DNA of 64,000 nucleotides from Enhydrobacter aerosaccus (lineage in GTDB: Bacteria > Pseudomonadota > Alphaproteobacteria > Reyranellales > Reyranellaceae), in NCBI GenBank assembly GCA_903832005.1, contig CAIKZO010000037.1:27561-91560 (forward strand). The letters are read 5' to 3'. Positions 9,489 through 18,010 of the stretch are shown one piece after another. Within the stretch, counting starts at the first letter, position 1; every line of letters starts with the position of its first letter. The notes beneath the pieces were generated by a model. That model searched no databases. It had not been told where the DNA came from and worked only from the letters and a program-made list of their open reading frames with translations. Both the position numbers and the translations under genes were made by a program.

Positions 9489-10826
9489 CTAGGCCGCGGC
9501 GTGCGCGTTGGCGGGACGGGCCAGGCCCAGATGCTCGCGCAAGGTGCTGCCGGTGTACTGCGTGCGGAACAGTCCTCGCCTCTGCAATTCCGGGATCACG
9601 TGATTGACGAAATCGTCGAGCGTCTCGGGCAACGTCGAGAACTGCATCATGAAGCCGTCGGCCGCACCGGCGGCAAACCACTCTTCCATGACGTCGGCGA
9701 TGTGCTTGGGCGTGCCCTTGATCGTCTTGCGGCCGCGCTCGTAGCGCAGGTAGAGCTGCCGCAAGGTCGGGTTCTCTTCGTTGATGATCTTCATGATGCC
9801 GTCGAAGAACGCCTTGTGCATGTTGGCGCTCTTGGGAAGGCGATCCTTGGGGATCGGCTCGTCGAGCGGCAGGTCGGAGAGGTCGGCCTCGAGGTCGGTG
9901 CCGAGACGAAAGCGGCCGACGTCGGGATGGATCATCTCCTGCAGCGCCTGGTACTTGTCCTCGGCTTCCTGCTGGCTGCTGCCGATCACGACCGGGATGC
10001 CCGCCAGGATCTTCATCTCGTCGGGATGGCGGCCGTACTTGGCCATGCGTCCTTTGAGCTCATCGTAGCTGCGCTTGGCGTCCTGCGGGTTCGACGCGCT
10101 GGCGAAGACGATCTCGGCGGTGCGCGCCGCCAGCTCCAGCCCGGTGTCGGAGGCGCCGGCCTGGATGATCACCGGCTTGCCCTGCGGCGAGCGCGCGATG
10201 TTGAGCGCGCCGTCGACCTTGAAGAACTTGCCCTGGTGGTGGACCGGATGCTGGCCCTTGGGTTCGAAGTAGAGGCCGCGGGCGCGGTCGCGCACGAAAG
10301 CGTCGTCGTCCCACGAGTCCCAGAGCTTGTTCACCACGTCGACGAATTCGCCCGCCTTCTCGTAGCGCTCGGCGTGCGGCGGCAGCATGGCGTGGCCGAA
10401 GTTGCGCGCGGCGTAGTCGTTGGCCGAGGTGACGACGTTCCAGGCGGCGCGCCCGCCCGAGATATGGTCGAGCGAGGCGAACATGCGGGCCACGTTGTAG
10501 GGCTCGGAGAAGCTGGTCGAGACGGTGGCGCCGAGGCCGATGTTCGTGGTCGCGCCGGCGAGGCCGGTCAGCAGCGTGACCGGCTCCAACGAGTTCATGA
10601 ACATCGGGAACCGGCTCCAGGCGTGGAGATTGTCGGTTCGCGCCGCCGGTGTGTCGGCGATGAAGAAGAGGTCGAACAGGCCGCGCTCGGCGGTCTGCGC
10701 GATCGAGCGGAAATAGGCGATGTCGGTCGCGCCCTTGGCATTGGCCTTGGGATGCAGCCAGGCGGCGGGATGGCCGCCGGCGGCGCCGCCGATCAGCATG
10801 GCGAGGGAAATCTTCTTCTGGCTCAA
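9489..10826 (-). CDS. LLM-class FMN-dependent monooxygenase (NtaA/SnaA/DszA type)
   Basis: 445 residues. The start is TTG at 10826, supported by an ACAGGAG ribosome site about 7 nt upstream and by the good fit of MSQKKISLAMLI to family N-termini. Family landmarks are HPAAWLHPKANAKG, FDLFFIADTPAAR, TSFSEPYNVARMFASLDHIS, GRAAWNVVTSAND and the closing LREHLGLARPA. It lies 3 nt downstream of the kinase stop and 3 nt upstream of the compact LLM gene. Probably oxidises a small organic sulfur, nitrogen or aromatic compound; the flavin reductase partner is not adjacent. Confidence 0.9.
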   Translation of the reverse strand: MSQKKISLAMLIGGAAGGHPAAWLHPKANAKGATDIAYFRSIAQTAERGLFDLFFIADTPAARTDNLHAWSRFPMFMNSLEPVTLLTGLAGATTNIGLGATVSTSFSEPYNVARMFASLDHISGGRAAWNVVTSANDYAARNFGHAMLPPHAERYEKAGEFVDVVNKLWDSWDDDAFVRDRARGLYFEPKGQHPVHHQGKFFKVDGALNIARSPQGKPVIIQAGASDTGLELAARTAEIVFASASNPQDAKRSYDELKGRMAKYGRHPDEMKILAGIPVVIGSSQQEAEDKYQALQEMIHPDVGRFRLGTDLEADLSDLPLDEPIPKDRLPKSANMHKAFFDGIMKIINEENPTLRQLYLRYERGRKTIKGTPKHIADVMEEWFAAGAADGFMMQFSTLPETLDDFVNHVIPELQRRGLFRTQYTGSTLREHLGLARPANAHAAA

Positions 10827-10829
10827 GCG

Positions 10830-11717
10830 CTACTCCTGTCCTGGCCAATTATACATCGCTTGCAGCTCGTCACGCGAGGGAAGTGATGCGAACGCGCCCG
10901 GCCGAGTCGCCGTCAGCGCGGCAGCCTTCTGGGCGAGGCCAATGGCCGACGGCATTTTTAGCCCTGTCGCCAGCGCCGCCGCGATCACGCCGCAGAAAGT
11001 GTCGCCGCAGCCGGTCGTATCGATGGCATCGATGGCTTCGGCCGGAAACGCCTGTTCGCCGTCCTTGTCCGTCAGGACGCAGCCCTCGGCGCCCAAGGTC
11101 ACGATCGCCGCGTGGGCGCCTAGCGAACGGAGCGACCCAGCGCCGGCAAGCATCTCCGCTTCACCACGGTTGGCGATCACAAGGCTGCAGTCGGCGAGGA
11201 CGGCGGAGGCGTCCCACCACAACGGCGCCGGATTGAAGAGGGTGATCGTGCTGCGGCGCCTGCCGAAGGCAAGAGCTTCGGCTGTGGTGTCGCGGGATAG
11301 GTTGCCCTGAAGCAGCAGGATGTCGTTTGCGCCGAGGCCGGACAGCGCCGGTGCGACCCTGTCGAACGTCAGCGCCGCGGCGCAGGCGCCCGAACTCACG
11401 ATGCTGTTCTCGCCATCGGGGAAGGCCATCAGGAAGGAGAAGTCGGTGGTGACGGGAAGGCGCGGCAGATCGAGCGCGGCAAGGCCCGCCGTCGCCAAGG
11501 CGTGCTCGACTTCCGTCGCATGAGCGTCTGTTCCGATGGGCGCACAGAAGTGGACCCTGGCGCCGCAGCGCGCCGCGACCACCGCCTGGTTCAGTCCCTT
11601 GCCGCCTGGCGCGCGTGCGGCATCGCTGCCCAACAACGTCTCGCCGATCTCCGGCAGGCGCGGCAGCGACAGTTGCAGATCGAGGCCCGCGTTGCCGACG
11701 ATGAAGACGTTTCCCAT
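10830..11717 (-). CDS. PfkB/ribokinase-family sugar kinase
   Basis: 295-residue cytoplasmic kinase transferring phosphate from ATP to a sugar or nucleoside-like alcohol. PfkB signature 1 is visible as APGGKGLNQAVVAARCG (about residues 36-52) and signature 2 as DTTGCGDTFCGV near residue 240, where the final Asp is the catalytic base; Cys replaces the usual Ala in GAGD. First gene of the operon with three LLM monooxygenases, divergent from an MFS transporter, suggesting sugar- or nucleoside-linked substrates. Substrate not deducible. Confidence 0.9.
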   Translation of the reverse strand: MGNVFIVGNAGLDLQLSLPRLPEIGETLLGSDAARAPGGKGLNQAVVAARCGARVHFCAPIGTDAHATEVEHALATAGLAALDLPRLPVTTDFSFLMAFPDGENSIVSSGACAAALTFDRVAPALSGLGANDILLLQGNLSRDTTAEALAFGRRRSTITLFNPAPLWWDASAVLADCSLVIANRGEAEMLAGAGSLRSLGAHAAIVTLGAEGCVLTDKDGEQAFPAEAIDAIDTTGCGDTFCGVIAAALATGLKMPSAIGLAQKAAALTATRPGAFASLPSRDELQAMYNWPGQE

Positions 11718-11797
11718 GAAGCGCTACACTATGCAGGGACCACGCCAGCCGCTACCCTTTGTCAAAACAGCGCGCGAGCGCAACAGGGGAGAGCACC

Positions 11798-13051
11798 GTG
11801 GCTGGATCGACAAGGATCGCGCCGCACAGGAACCGGTGGCTGCGCATCCTGGGCGTCTCCTTCATCATGTACGTGCTGTCCTACATCGACCGCACCAACA
11901 TCGCGATGGCCACGCCCGCGATGCGCGCGGAACTGGGCATCAGCGCGTCGGTGTTCGGTTTCGCCACCGGCATGTTCTTCTGGGGTTATATCGTCCTGCA
12001 GATTCCGGCCGGGCGGCTGGCGTCGGTGTGGAGCGCCAAGTGGGTGATCTTCTGCCTGCTGCTGGTCTGGAGCGTGGTCTCCTTTTCGACCGCCTATGTG
12101 CGCACCGAGAACGAACTGATCGCCAACCGCTTCATCCTGGGCATCTTCGAGGGCGGCGTACTCACCTGCACGATCGTGCTGATCCGCAAATGGTTCACGA
12201 GGCCTGAGCGGGCGCGCGCCAACACGACCTTCCTGATCAGCATTCCGATCGCGCAGGTCATCGCCAATCCGATCTCCGGCCTCGTGCTGGCGCATTTCAA
12301 CTGGCAGATGATGTTCATCGTCGAGGCTTTGCCCGGCATCCTCTGGGCCGGCGTCTGGGCCTGGGCGATCACCGAGGAACCGCGTGACGCCAAATGGCTC
12401 GATCCCGCGGAGAAGGCGCGGATCGTAGCGGCGCTGGCGGCCGAGAACGCGGCGGTCACGCCGGTGCAAGGCCACTGGATCCGGACGCTGTGGCATCCCG
12501 CCGTGATCCTGCTCGCGCTCTATAATTTCGCGGCCCTCGCGGCCGAATGGGGTGTCACCTTCTGGCTGCCGACAGTGCTCAAGGAAACCGGCCTCTCGAT
12601 CACCACCGTCGGCTTCCTGGCGGCGATCCCGCCGGCGCTGGGCGCGGTGATGATGATCCTGGTGGCGATCAGCTCCGACCGGCTGCAGGAGCGCAAGTGG
12701 CACATGATCGTCTGCACGGCACTGTCCGGCATCTGCTTGCTGCTGGCCCAGCTCGCGGGCCATGGCAGCACGATCGGCATCCTGATCTTCCTGACCTTGG
12801 CCGTTGCGACCTTCACCGGCCGCTTCGGTCCCTTCTGGTCGCTGCCGACGGAAGTGCTGCCGCCCGCAGTCGCGGGTGTCGGTATCGGCCTGATCAACGG
12901 CGCGGGTAATCTCGGCGGCACCGTCGGGCCGTATTTCTTCGGCACCGTGCGCGACCTGACGGGCAGCTTCACCCTGGCACTCACGATCGGCGGGATTTCC
13001 TTGATCATCGGCAGTCTGATCGCGACGCCGATCCGGCAGCGCAAAAACTAG
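11798..13051 (+). CDS. MFS transporter, anion:cation symporter (ACS) type
   Basis: 417-residue inner-membrane transporter with about 12 helices. ACS-family features are YVLSYIDRTNIAMATPAMRA in helix 1, RFILGIFEGGVLTCTIVLI, and the central cytoplasmic loop AITEEPRDAKWLDPAEK. Such proteins import organic anions such as tartrate, phthalate or galactonate. GTG 11798 is preferred over the in-frame TTG at 11759 because AGGGGAGAG lies 5-6 nt upstream. It is divergent from the kinase-LLM operon with an 80-nt shared promoter region, so it may supply that pathway. Confidence 0.9.
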   Translation: MAGSTRIAPHRNRWLRILGVSFIMYVLSYIDRTNIAMATPAMRAELGISASVFGFATGMFFWGYIVLQIPAGRLASVWSAKWVIFCLLLVWSVVSFSTAYVRTENELIANRFILGIFEGGVLTCTIVLIRKWFTRPERARANTTFLISIPIAQVIANPISGLVLAHFNWQMMFIVEALPGILWAGVWAWAITEEPRDAKWLDPAEKARIVAALAAENAAVTPVQGHWIRTLWHPAVILLALYNFAALAAEWGVTFWLPTVLKETGLSITTVGFLAAIPPALGAVMMILVAISSDRLQERKWHMIVCTALSGICLLLAQLAGHGSTIGILIFLTLAVATFTGRFGPFWSLPTEVLPPAVAGVGIGLINGAGNLGGTVGPYFFGTVRDLTGSFTLALTIGGISLIIGSLIATPIRQRKN

Positions 13052-13170
13052 GGGTGATTATTGCGCCCGTGGTCGTGCGTGGCGTAGCGACCGTCGTTGG
13101 CCGGATCGCTGGCGCAGCCTGCAAGCCCGGCGAGGGTGAGTAGGACGAGCAGGGCAGAGAACAGTTTCAT
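13048..13170 (-). CDS. Small lipoprotein
   Basis: 40-residue frame starting at ATG 13170 with GGAGG about 8 nt upstream. The sequence is a short lipoprotein: MKLFSALLVLLTLAGLAGC is a signal peptide with an LAGC lipobox (Cys 19), followed by a hydrophilic tail rich in Asp, Asn and His. Its stop overlaps the stop of the convergent MFS gene. A longer upstream in-frame start is unlikely as it lacks the signal at the N-terminus. Resembles the entericidin-like class only in size and design. Confidence 0.62.
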   Translation of the reverse strand: MKLFSALLVLLTLAGLAGCASDPANDGRYATHDHGRNNHP

Positions 13171-13246
13171 CAGGACGGCCTCCCGTGCATCTGGCCTGGT
13201 CATCTGGTAGGTAATCCTCGTCCATCCCTTTTCAAGGAGAGGCGCG

Positions 13247-13447
13247 ATGAGTAAAGAAGGCTCGCGATCACTCGCGGAACTGAACGATCGCATCGCAATC
13301 ATCCGCGACAACATCCGGCAGCTCGTCGAACAGGCGGCCGGCAGTGCCGGTGCGCAGACCGAAGAGCGCAACGCCGAGCGGATCGATCAACAGAACGCCG
13401 AGCTCCAGAAGCTGATCAAGGAGCGCGACGCCCTGGAGAAGAAGTAA
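13247..13447 (+). CDS. Small coiled-coil protein of unknown function
   Basis: 66 residues, strongly charged and predicted almost entirely helical (LAELNDRIAIIRDNIRQLVE, then ERNAERIDQQNAELQKLIKE), ending in LEKK. A good ribosome site (AAGGAGAGG) precedes ATG 13247. No signal peptide or membrane helix. Divergent from the small lipoprotein gene. Function not recognised. Confidence 0.65.
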   Translation: MSKEGSRSLAELNDRIAIIRDNIRQLVEQAAGSAGAQTEERNAERIDQQNAELQKLIKERDALEKK

Positions 13448-13481
13448 GTCCTCCACCCTAACCCACCCCCTTCGGAGGACT

Positions 13482-13502
13482 CCCTCCCCCGCAGGGGGAG
13501 GG
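13482..13502. repeat. GC-rich palindrome in intergenic spacer
   Basis: Perfect 9-nt inverted repeat CCCTCCCCC and GGGGGAGGG around a 3-nt loop, between the convergent small coiled-coil gene and the UGSC gene. It is of the kind often dispersed in alphaproteobacterial spacers and may act as a two-way transcription barrier. No T-tract follows the stem. Confidence 0.6.
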
Positions 13503-13518
13503 CTGGGGAGGGGGACTC

Positions 13519-14040
13519 TTACGGATTGAGCAAAATCGGCAGTGCCTGCTGGTAGGCGATCTCGGCGCGCGCCTTGAGTTCCGGCAAGGTGCAGCTTCCG
13601 ATCGGATGCTGGACCGAGAGGAACGGATAGTCGGGCAGGCCGAGCACCTTGGCAATGTTACGGGCCGTGACCTGGAAGGGCACGGTGCAGAGGACCACGG
13701 CGCGCTTGCCGAGTTGTTCGAAGCTTATTCCATCGTGCAGACTGCACGTCGAGCAGGAGCCTCAATCTCCGAGGCCGGTCAGGAGGAAGTCGACCTCCTG
13801 CGCGACCTTGACCAGGGTGTTTCCGGGCGCCGGCGCGCTGGCGTTGCTCTTGGAGGCGAGCGTGCGGATGGTGCAACCGTTCCTCTGGACGAAGAGCTGA
13901 GCCACTTCGTTCAGCATCTCCTCGGCGTTCAACTTGCCGTTCTCGAGCACGCCGATCCGCATGCCGTCGATGGTGGCAAGCGCCGGTGCGCGGAAGGCCT
14001 TGCGCTTGGGCGTGGTCGAGGTCGGAGCGTAGAGCTGCAT
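13519..14040 (-). CDS. UGSC-family selenoprotein (in-frame UGA read as Sec)
   Basis: 173 residues if the UGA at 13764-13762 is read as selenocysteine 93. Before it the frame gives MQLYAPTS... to FLLTGLGD; after it comes GSCSTCSLHDGISFEQLGKR and 80 codons in all, ending at TAA 13519. The junction D-U-G-S-C-S-T-C matches the UGSC motif of a bacterial selenoprotein family of unknown function known mainly from metagenomes. GAGGAG lies about 9 nt before ATG 14040. A perfect hairpin starts 14 nt after the UGA (13734-13748). It follows the 355-residue gene by 4 nt. The alternative is a nonsense mutation, which would not explain the hairpin or the open downstream frame. Confidence 0.85.
13734..13748 (-). 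promoter_or_regulatory. Candidate bacterial SECIS hairpin of the UGSC gene
   Basis: On the mRNA strand, CGUGCA and UGCACG pair perfectly around the loop GUC. The loop begins 20 nt after the UGA and its first base is G, which fits the bacterial SECIS model (apical loop about 16-37 nt downstream with a G among the first two loop bases). It would recruit SelB-GTP-Sec-tRNA. Confidence 0.72.
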
Positions 14041-14044
14041 CGGA

Positions 14045-15112
14045 CTAACTCCTCTTCTTTATTTCAGCGTGCTGGAAGATCGACCCGCGCCCGCGACTCC
14101 ACGACGGGATGAAGCACGAGTGGCCGCCGGCATCGCCGCCGCCCATGGTGATCAGGATATCGTCGGGCCGCATGCCGCGATGCAGGAAGCCCTCCTGGAC
14201 CAGCGCCGGCGCGTTGTCGCCGTGCTGGGCGTCGTATTCGCGGTCGCGGAACTTGCCGACATTTTTCATGCCCTCGACCGAGCGCTTGGCCTGGCTGAAG
14301 AGATAGTCCTGCGCCTTCTCGCGGCTCCAGCCGGCGGCGCCGACGATGCCCATGTGCTCGGGCGCCAGGATCACGACGCTCTGGCCCAAGGTGATGCAGC
14401 CGTAGTTGGCCATGGCGTCGGCCACCGAGCTCAGCACGTGCTCGGGCGTGTTGCCGCCGTGGTTCTCGACGTTGCAGAAGCCGCCGCCAGCATAGACCGT
14501 GACGCTCGACGCACCTTTTGCATAACCCTGTGTCTCGACCAGCAGCGGCCACGGGTTTCCGCGCGACCGCTCGGCGATGCAAAAGCTGTACTTGCCCGGA
14601 TTGCCCTGCGTGGACTTGTCGGAGATGCCCGGGATCATCTGGAAGACGTTGCGCAGGATCAGTCGCGTCGCGCGCCCGATCGTGCCGTTGGCCCGATTGC
14701 CGGGACCGAACAGGTTCACGTCGGCATTCATGCCGATCTCGTCGGCATAGGGACCGCTCACCACGATCAGGGGCGCCGAGCCGCCGGTGCTGGCGGTCGA
14801 GCCGTGGAAATTGAAGTCGGGCTGGTTCATCGCCTCGAAGGAAGCGACCAGCACCGGGAAATACTCGGGAAGGCAGCCCGCCATCACGGCATTGACGGCG
14901 GCCGCATGCAGCGAGAGATCGAGGCCGGTCGCGGGATGGATGGCGATCACGGTCTCGGGCGGGCGGGCGTCGGCCGCCAGCATCGCCTTCACCCGGTCGA
15001 CCACCGGCGGCACGACGGGCAATCCGTCGGTCCAGCCCTGGTCGTAGCAATAGTCGATCGCGGCGAGCAGATCGTCGGGGACTTCGTGGATGCGGGGAGC
15101 GACGGCGGCCAT
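14045..15112 (-). CDS. Conserved protein of unknown function, partner of the UGSC selenoprotein
   Basis: 355 residues, soluble, no signal peptide. Recognisable stretches are YDQGWTDGLPVVPPVVDRVK near the N-terminus, GSTASTGGSAPLIVVSGPYA and FGPGNRANGTIGRATRLILR in the middle, and ILITMGGGDAGGHSC near the C-terminus, with several conserved-looking Cys and Gly-rich loops. I do not recognise an enzyme family. It begins 58 nt after the ATPase gene of importer 2 and ends 4 nt before the UGSC gene, so the two are probably translated together and may act as one complex. The WTDGLPVVPP region resembles proteins I associate with UGSC neighbours, from memory only. Confidence 0.8.
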   Translation of the reverse strand: MAAVAPRIHEVPDDLLAAIDYCYDQGWTDGLPVVPPVVDRVKAMLAADARPPETVIAIHPATGLDLSLHAAAVNAVMAGCLPEYFPVLVASFEAMNQPDFNFHGSTASTGGSAPLIVVSGPYADEIGMNADVNLFGPGNRANGTIGRATRLILRNVFQMIPGISDKSTQGNPGKYSFCIAERSRGNPWPLLVETQGYAKGASSVTVYAGGGFCNVENHGGNTPEHVLSSVADAMANYGCITLGQSVVILAPEHMGIVGAAGWSREKAQDYLFSQAKRSVEGMKNVGKFRDREYDAQHGDNAPALVQEGFLHRGMRPDDILITMGGGDAGGHSCFIPSWSRGRGSIFQHAEIKKRS

Positions 15113-15170
15113 CGCGCGAGCCTAGGGCCGTCGGTTTGGCCGGTCTAGGAGGTTCTCGTACGGTAGACGA

Positions 15171-16133
15171 TCAAGCGTCCTTCAGATGGATGCACTTGGC
15201 CCAGTGTCCATTGCCCAGCGGATGCTGCGGCGGGTCGATTGTGGCGCATTCGTCGGTCGCGATCGGGCAGCGTGTGCGGAAGCGGCAGCCCGAGGGCGGA
15301 TCGGCGGGGTTGGGCAGGTCGCCCTTCAGGATGACGCGCTGGCGTTGCGCCTCGATGTCGGGATCGGGCACCGGCACCGCCGACATCAGCGACTTCGTGT
15401 AGGGATGCGCGGGGGCGGCATAGATCTCGTCCTTGCCGGCCATCTCGACGATCTTGCCGAGATACATCACAGCCACGCGGTCGGAGATGTGCCGCACGAC
15501 GCTCAGGTCATGCGAGATGAAGATATAGGTGAGGCCGAGTTGCTCCTGCAGGTCTTGCAGCAGGTTCACGATCTGCGCCTGGATCGAGACGTCGAGGGCG
15601 GAGACCGGCTCGTCGCACACGATCAACTCCGGCTCGACGGCAAGCGCGCGGCAGATCGCGACGCGTTGCGCCTGGCCGCCGCTCAGTTCGTGGGGGTAGC
15701 GTTCGGCGAGCTGGCTCGACAGGCCCACCATATCGAGCAGTTCGCGGATGCGCTGGCGGCGCGCGCCGCCGCGGAACAGCCGATGGATGTCGAGCGCCTC
15801 GCCCACGAGGTCGCCGATCGGCATGCGCGGATTGAGCGAGGCGTGCGCGTCCTGGAAGATGATCTGCAACTTGCGGCGCATGCGGCGCAACTCGCGCCGG
15901 TCCAGTTTGCAGAGATCCGTGCCGTCGAACAGCACGCGGCCCGAGGTTGGCTTGATGAGCTGCAGGATGGCGTAGCCGGTCGTCGACTTGCCGCAGCCCG
16001 ATTCGCCCACGAGGCCCAGCGTCTGTCCGCGTTCGACCGAGAAGCTCAGTCCGTTCACGGCCTTGATCGTGCCGGGCGCATCCTGGCGGCCGAAATGGAC
16101 CTCGAGGTCCTCGACGTCGAGCAGCGTGCTCAT
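15171..16133 (-). CDS. Peptide-type ABC importer ATPase (DppF/OppF-like)
   Basis: 320-residue ATPase of importer 2. Walker A GESGCGKST, signature LSGGQAQR, Walker B LIVCDEPVSALD and the H-loop FISHDLS are intact. The C-terminal oligo_HPY extension with CRFRTRCPIATDECA is present, unlike importer 1. ATG 16133 lies 7 nt after the stop of the DppD-like gene. It is the last importer gene before the 355-residue/UGSC pair, which continue on the same strand. Confidence 0.93.
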   Translation of the reverse strand: MSTLLDVEDLEVHFGRQDAPGTIKAVNGLSFSVERGQTLGLVGESGCGKSTTGYAILQLIKPTSGRVLFDGTDLCKLDRRELRRMRRKLQIIFQDAHASLNPRMPIGDLVGEALDIHRLFRGGARRQRIRELLDMVGLSSQLAERYPHELSGGQAQRVAICRALAVEPELIVCDEPVSALDVSIQAQIVNLLQDLQEQLGLTYIFISHDLSVVRHISDRVAVMYLGKIVEMAGKDEIYAAPAHPYTKSLMSAVPVPDPDIEAQRQRVILKGDLPNPADPPSGCRFRTRCPIATDECATIDPPQHPLGNGHWAKCIHLKDA

Positions 16134-16140
16134 TGCGCCC

Positions 16141-17112
16141 TCATGACGCCAGGTCCGCGAGACAGGTCGCCCAATGTCCGGCGCCGAACTCGCGCCGCTC
16201 GGGCCGCCGTTCCTGGCAGGCGGCGACCGAGACGCGGCAGCGCGGCAGAAACGGACAAAGAGGGATTGGATCGATCAGGCTGGGCGGCATGCCTTCGATC
16301 GGCGTTAGGCGCCGCCCGCCGGTGCCGTCGAGCCGCGGCGTCGAGCCCATGAGGCCGAGCGTGTAGCCATGGCTGGGACGATGGAACAGTTCGCGGATCG
16401 GCCCCGACTCGACGATGTTGCCGGCGTACATGACGTTGACCCGGTCGCACAGGCCCGCGACCACGCCGAGATCGTGGCTGATCCATATCACCGAGGTGCC
16501 ACGGTCGCGCGTCAACCGCTTCACCAGGTCGATGATCTGCGCCTGGATGGTGACGTCGAGCGCGGTCGTGGCTTCGTCGGCGATCAGCAGGCGCGGATTG
16601 CAGGAGAGCGCGATGGCGATCATGACCCGCTGGCGCATGCCGCCGGAGAACTGGTGCGGATAGGCTTTCAGGCGCGTCTCGGCCAGCGGGATGCCGACGG
16701 TCTCGAGCAATTCGATGGCCCGCCGCTTGGCCGCGGCACCGTCGAGCTTCTGGTGGCGATGAAGCACTTCCAGGATTTGTCGGCCGATCGTGAGCACGGG
16801 GTTGAGCGAGCGCATCGGGTCTTGGAAGACCATGGCCATGCTGGAACCGCGTTCCTCGCGCATCTGGGCTTCCGAGAGCGCCAGCAACTCGCGGCCGTCG
16901 AACGAGAGGCTGTCGGCGGTGATGTGGCCCGGCGGCTCGGGGACGAGGCGCATGATCGAGAGCGCCGTGACGCTCTTGCCGCTGCCGCTCTCGCCCACGA
17001 GGCCCAGGATCTCGCCTTCGGCCAGGTCGAAGGACACGCCGTTCACGGCATTGACGGTGCCGCGGTCGGTGGCGAAGCGGGTGCGGAGGTTGCGGACCTG
17101 CAGGAGACTCAT
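16141..17112 (-). CDS. Peptide-type ABC importer ATPase (DppD/OppD-like)
   Basis: 323 residues from ATG 17112, which overlaps the stop of the DppC-like gene (ATGA) and fits the family N-terminus [13 protein letters not shown]; the longer frame upstream only reads through the permease. Walker [10 protein letters not shown], signature FSGGMRQR, Walker [13 protein letters not shown] (Ala in place of the usual Pro) and H-loop WISHDLG are seen. A Cys-containing C-terminal extension ([14 protein letters not shown]) matches the oligo_HPY region. Confidence 0.93.
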   Translation of the reverse strand: MSLLQVRNLRTRFATDRGTVNAVNGVSFDLAEGEILGLVGESGSGKSVTALSIMRLVPEPPGHITADSLSFDGRELLALSEAQMREERGSSMAMVFQDPMRSLNPVLTIGRQILEVLHRHQKLDGAAAKRRAIELLETVGIPLAETRLKAYPHQFSGGMRQRVMIAIALSCNPRLLIADEATTALDVTIQAQIIDLVKRLTRDRGTSVIWISHDLGVVAGLCDRVNVMYAGNIVESGPIRELFHRPSHGYTLGLMGSTPRLDGTGGRRLTPIEGMPPSLIDPIPLCPFLPRCRVSVAACQERRPERREFGAGHWATCLADLAS

Positions 17113-18008
17113 GCGTCGGTTCCGACGCTGCGGCGCGTGCGCCAGGCGCGCGGATCGAGTGCATCGCGCAGACCGTCGCCCATGAAATTGATCGAGAGCA
17201 CGCAGACGGCGATGATCGACGTGGGCGCCATGAACATCCACGGGGCGTCACTAAGGAAGCGCCGGGCCTCGCTCATGTCGCGGCCCCAGCTCGGTTCGGG
17301 CGGCTGGGTGCCGAAGCCGAGGAAAGAGAGCGACGCTTCGGCCACGACGGCGGCGGAGAAGACGACGGTGAGCTGCACGACGATCGGCGAGACCATGTTC
17401 CGCAGCAGGTGCGAGAGCACGATGCGCACCGGGCTGGCACCGAGCGCGCGCGCGGCGGTGACGTAGACATCCTCACGCACGGCCAAGGTGCTGCCGCGCA
17501 CCATGCGCGCCAGGATCGGCGCCTGCACCAGCCCCAGCGCCAGCATGACGTTCTGGATGTCGGGCCCGAGCAGTCCGACCAGCGCCACCGCCAGCAGCAA
17601 CGGCGGGAAGGTGAGGAAGGCGTCGACCAGGCGCATCATGAAATTGTCGACCTTGCCGCCGAAGTAGCCGGAGGCGAGACCCAGCGGCACGCCGAGGATG
17701 AAGGCAAATCCAACGACCAACAGGCCGACTGACAGCGACGTGCGGCCGCCGTAGAGCATGCGCGAGAAGATATCGCGGCCGAAGTGATCGGTGCCCATCA
17801 GATGCTCGAGCGACGGCGGCTTCAGCTTCATCGAGAGCTTGATCTGGATCGGGTCGTAGGGCGCGACCCAGGGCGCGAAGGCCGCTGCGAGGCAGATCGC
17901 CAGCAGGATGACGAAGCCCACCGTGGCAGCACGGTTGCGCGGGAACTGGCGCGCCGCCAGCACCAGCGAGCTGCGGAAATGGAAGGGAAGGGCGGGTGTG
18001 CTCGCCAT
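17109..18008 (-). CDS. Peptide-type ABC importer permease (DppC-like)
   Basis: 299-residue inner-membrane permease of importer 2 from ATG 18008. The DppC-type features are an N-terminal helix (AATVGFVILLAICLAAAF), MGTDHFGRDIFSRMLYGGRT, the coupling loop EDVYVTAARALGASPVRI, and FLGFGTQPPEPSWGRDM. Starts 2 nt after the DppB-like stop and overlaps the next ATPase start by 4 nt. Confidence 0.93.
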   Translation of the reverse strand: MASTPALPFHFRSSLVLAARQFPRNRAATVGFVILLAICLAAAFAPWVAPYDPIQIKLSMKLKPPSLEHLMGTDHFGRDIFSRMLYGGRTSLSVGLLVVGFAFILGVPLGLASGYFGGKVDNFMMRLVDAFLTFPPLLLAVALVGLLGPDIQNVMLALGLVQAPILARMVRGSTLAVREDVYVTAARALGASPVRIVLSHLLRNMVSPIVVQLTVVFSAAVVAEASLSFLGFGTQPPEPSWGRDMSEARRFLSDAPWMFMAPTSIIAVCVLSINFMGDGLRDALDPRAWRTRRSVGTDA

Positions 18009-18010
18009 CG

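Noticed and set aside
8562..10886. 774-residue plus-strand frame opposite the LLM genes
   Set aside because: Antisense shadow of two LLM genes with biased composition.
11759..11797. TTG at 11759 as start of the MFS gene
   Set aside because: No ribosome site, and GTG 11798 has AGGGGAGAG at proper spacing.
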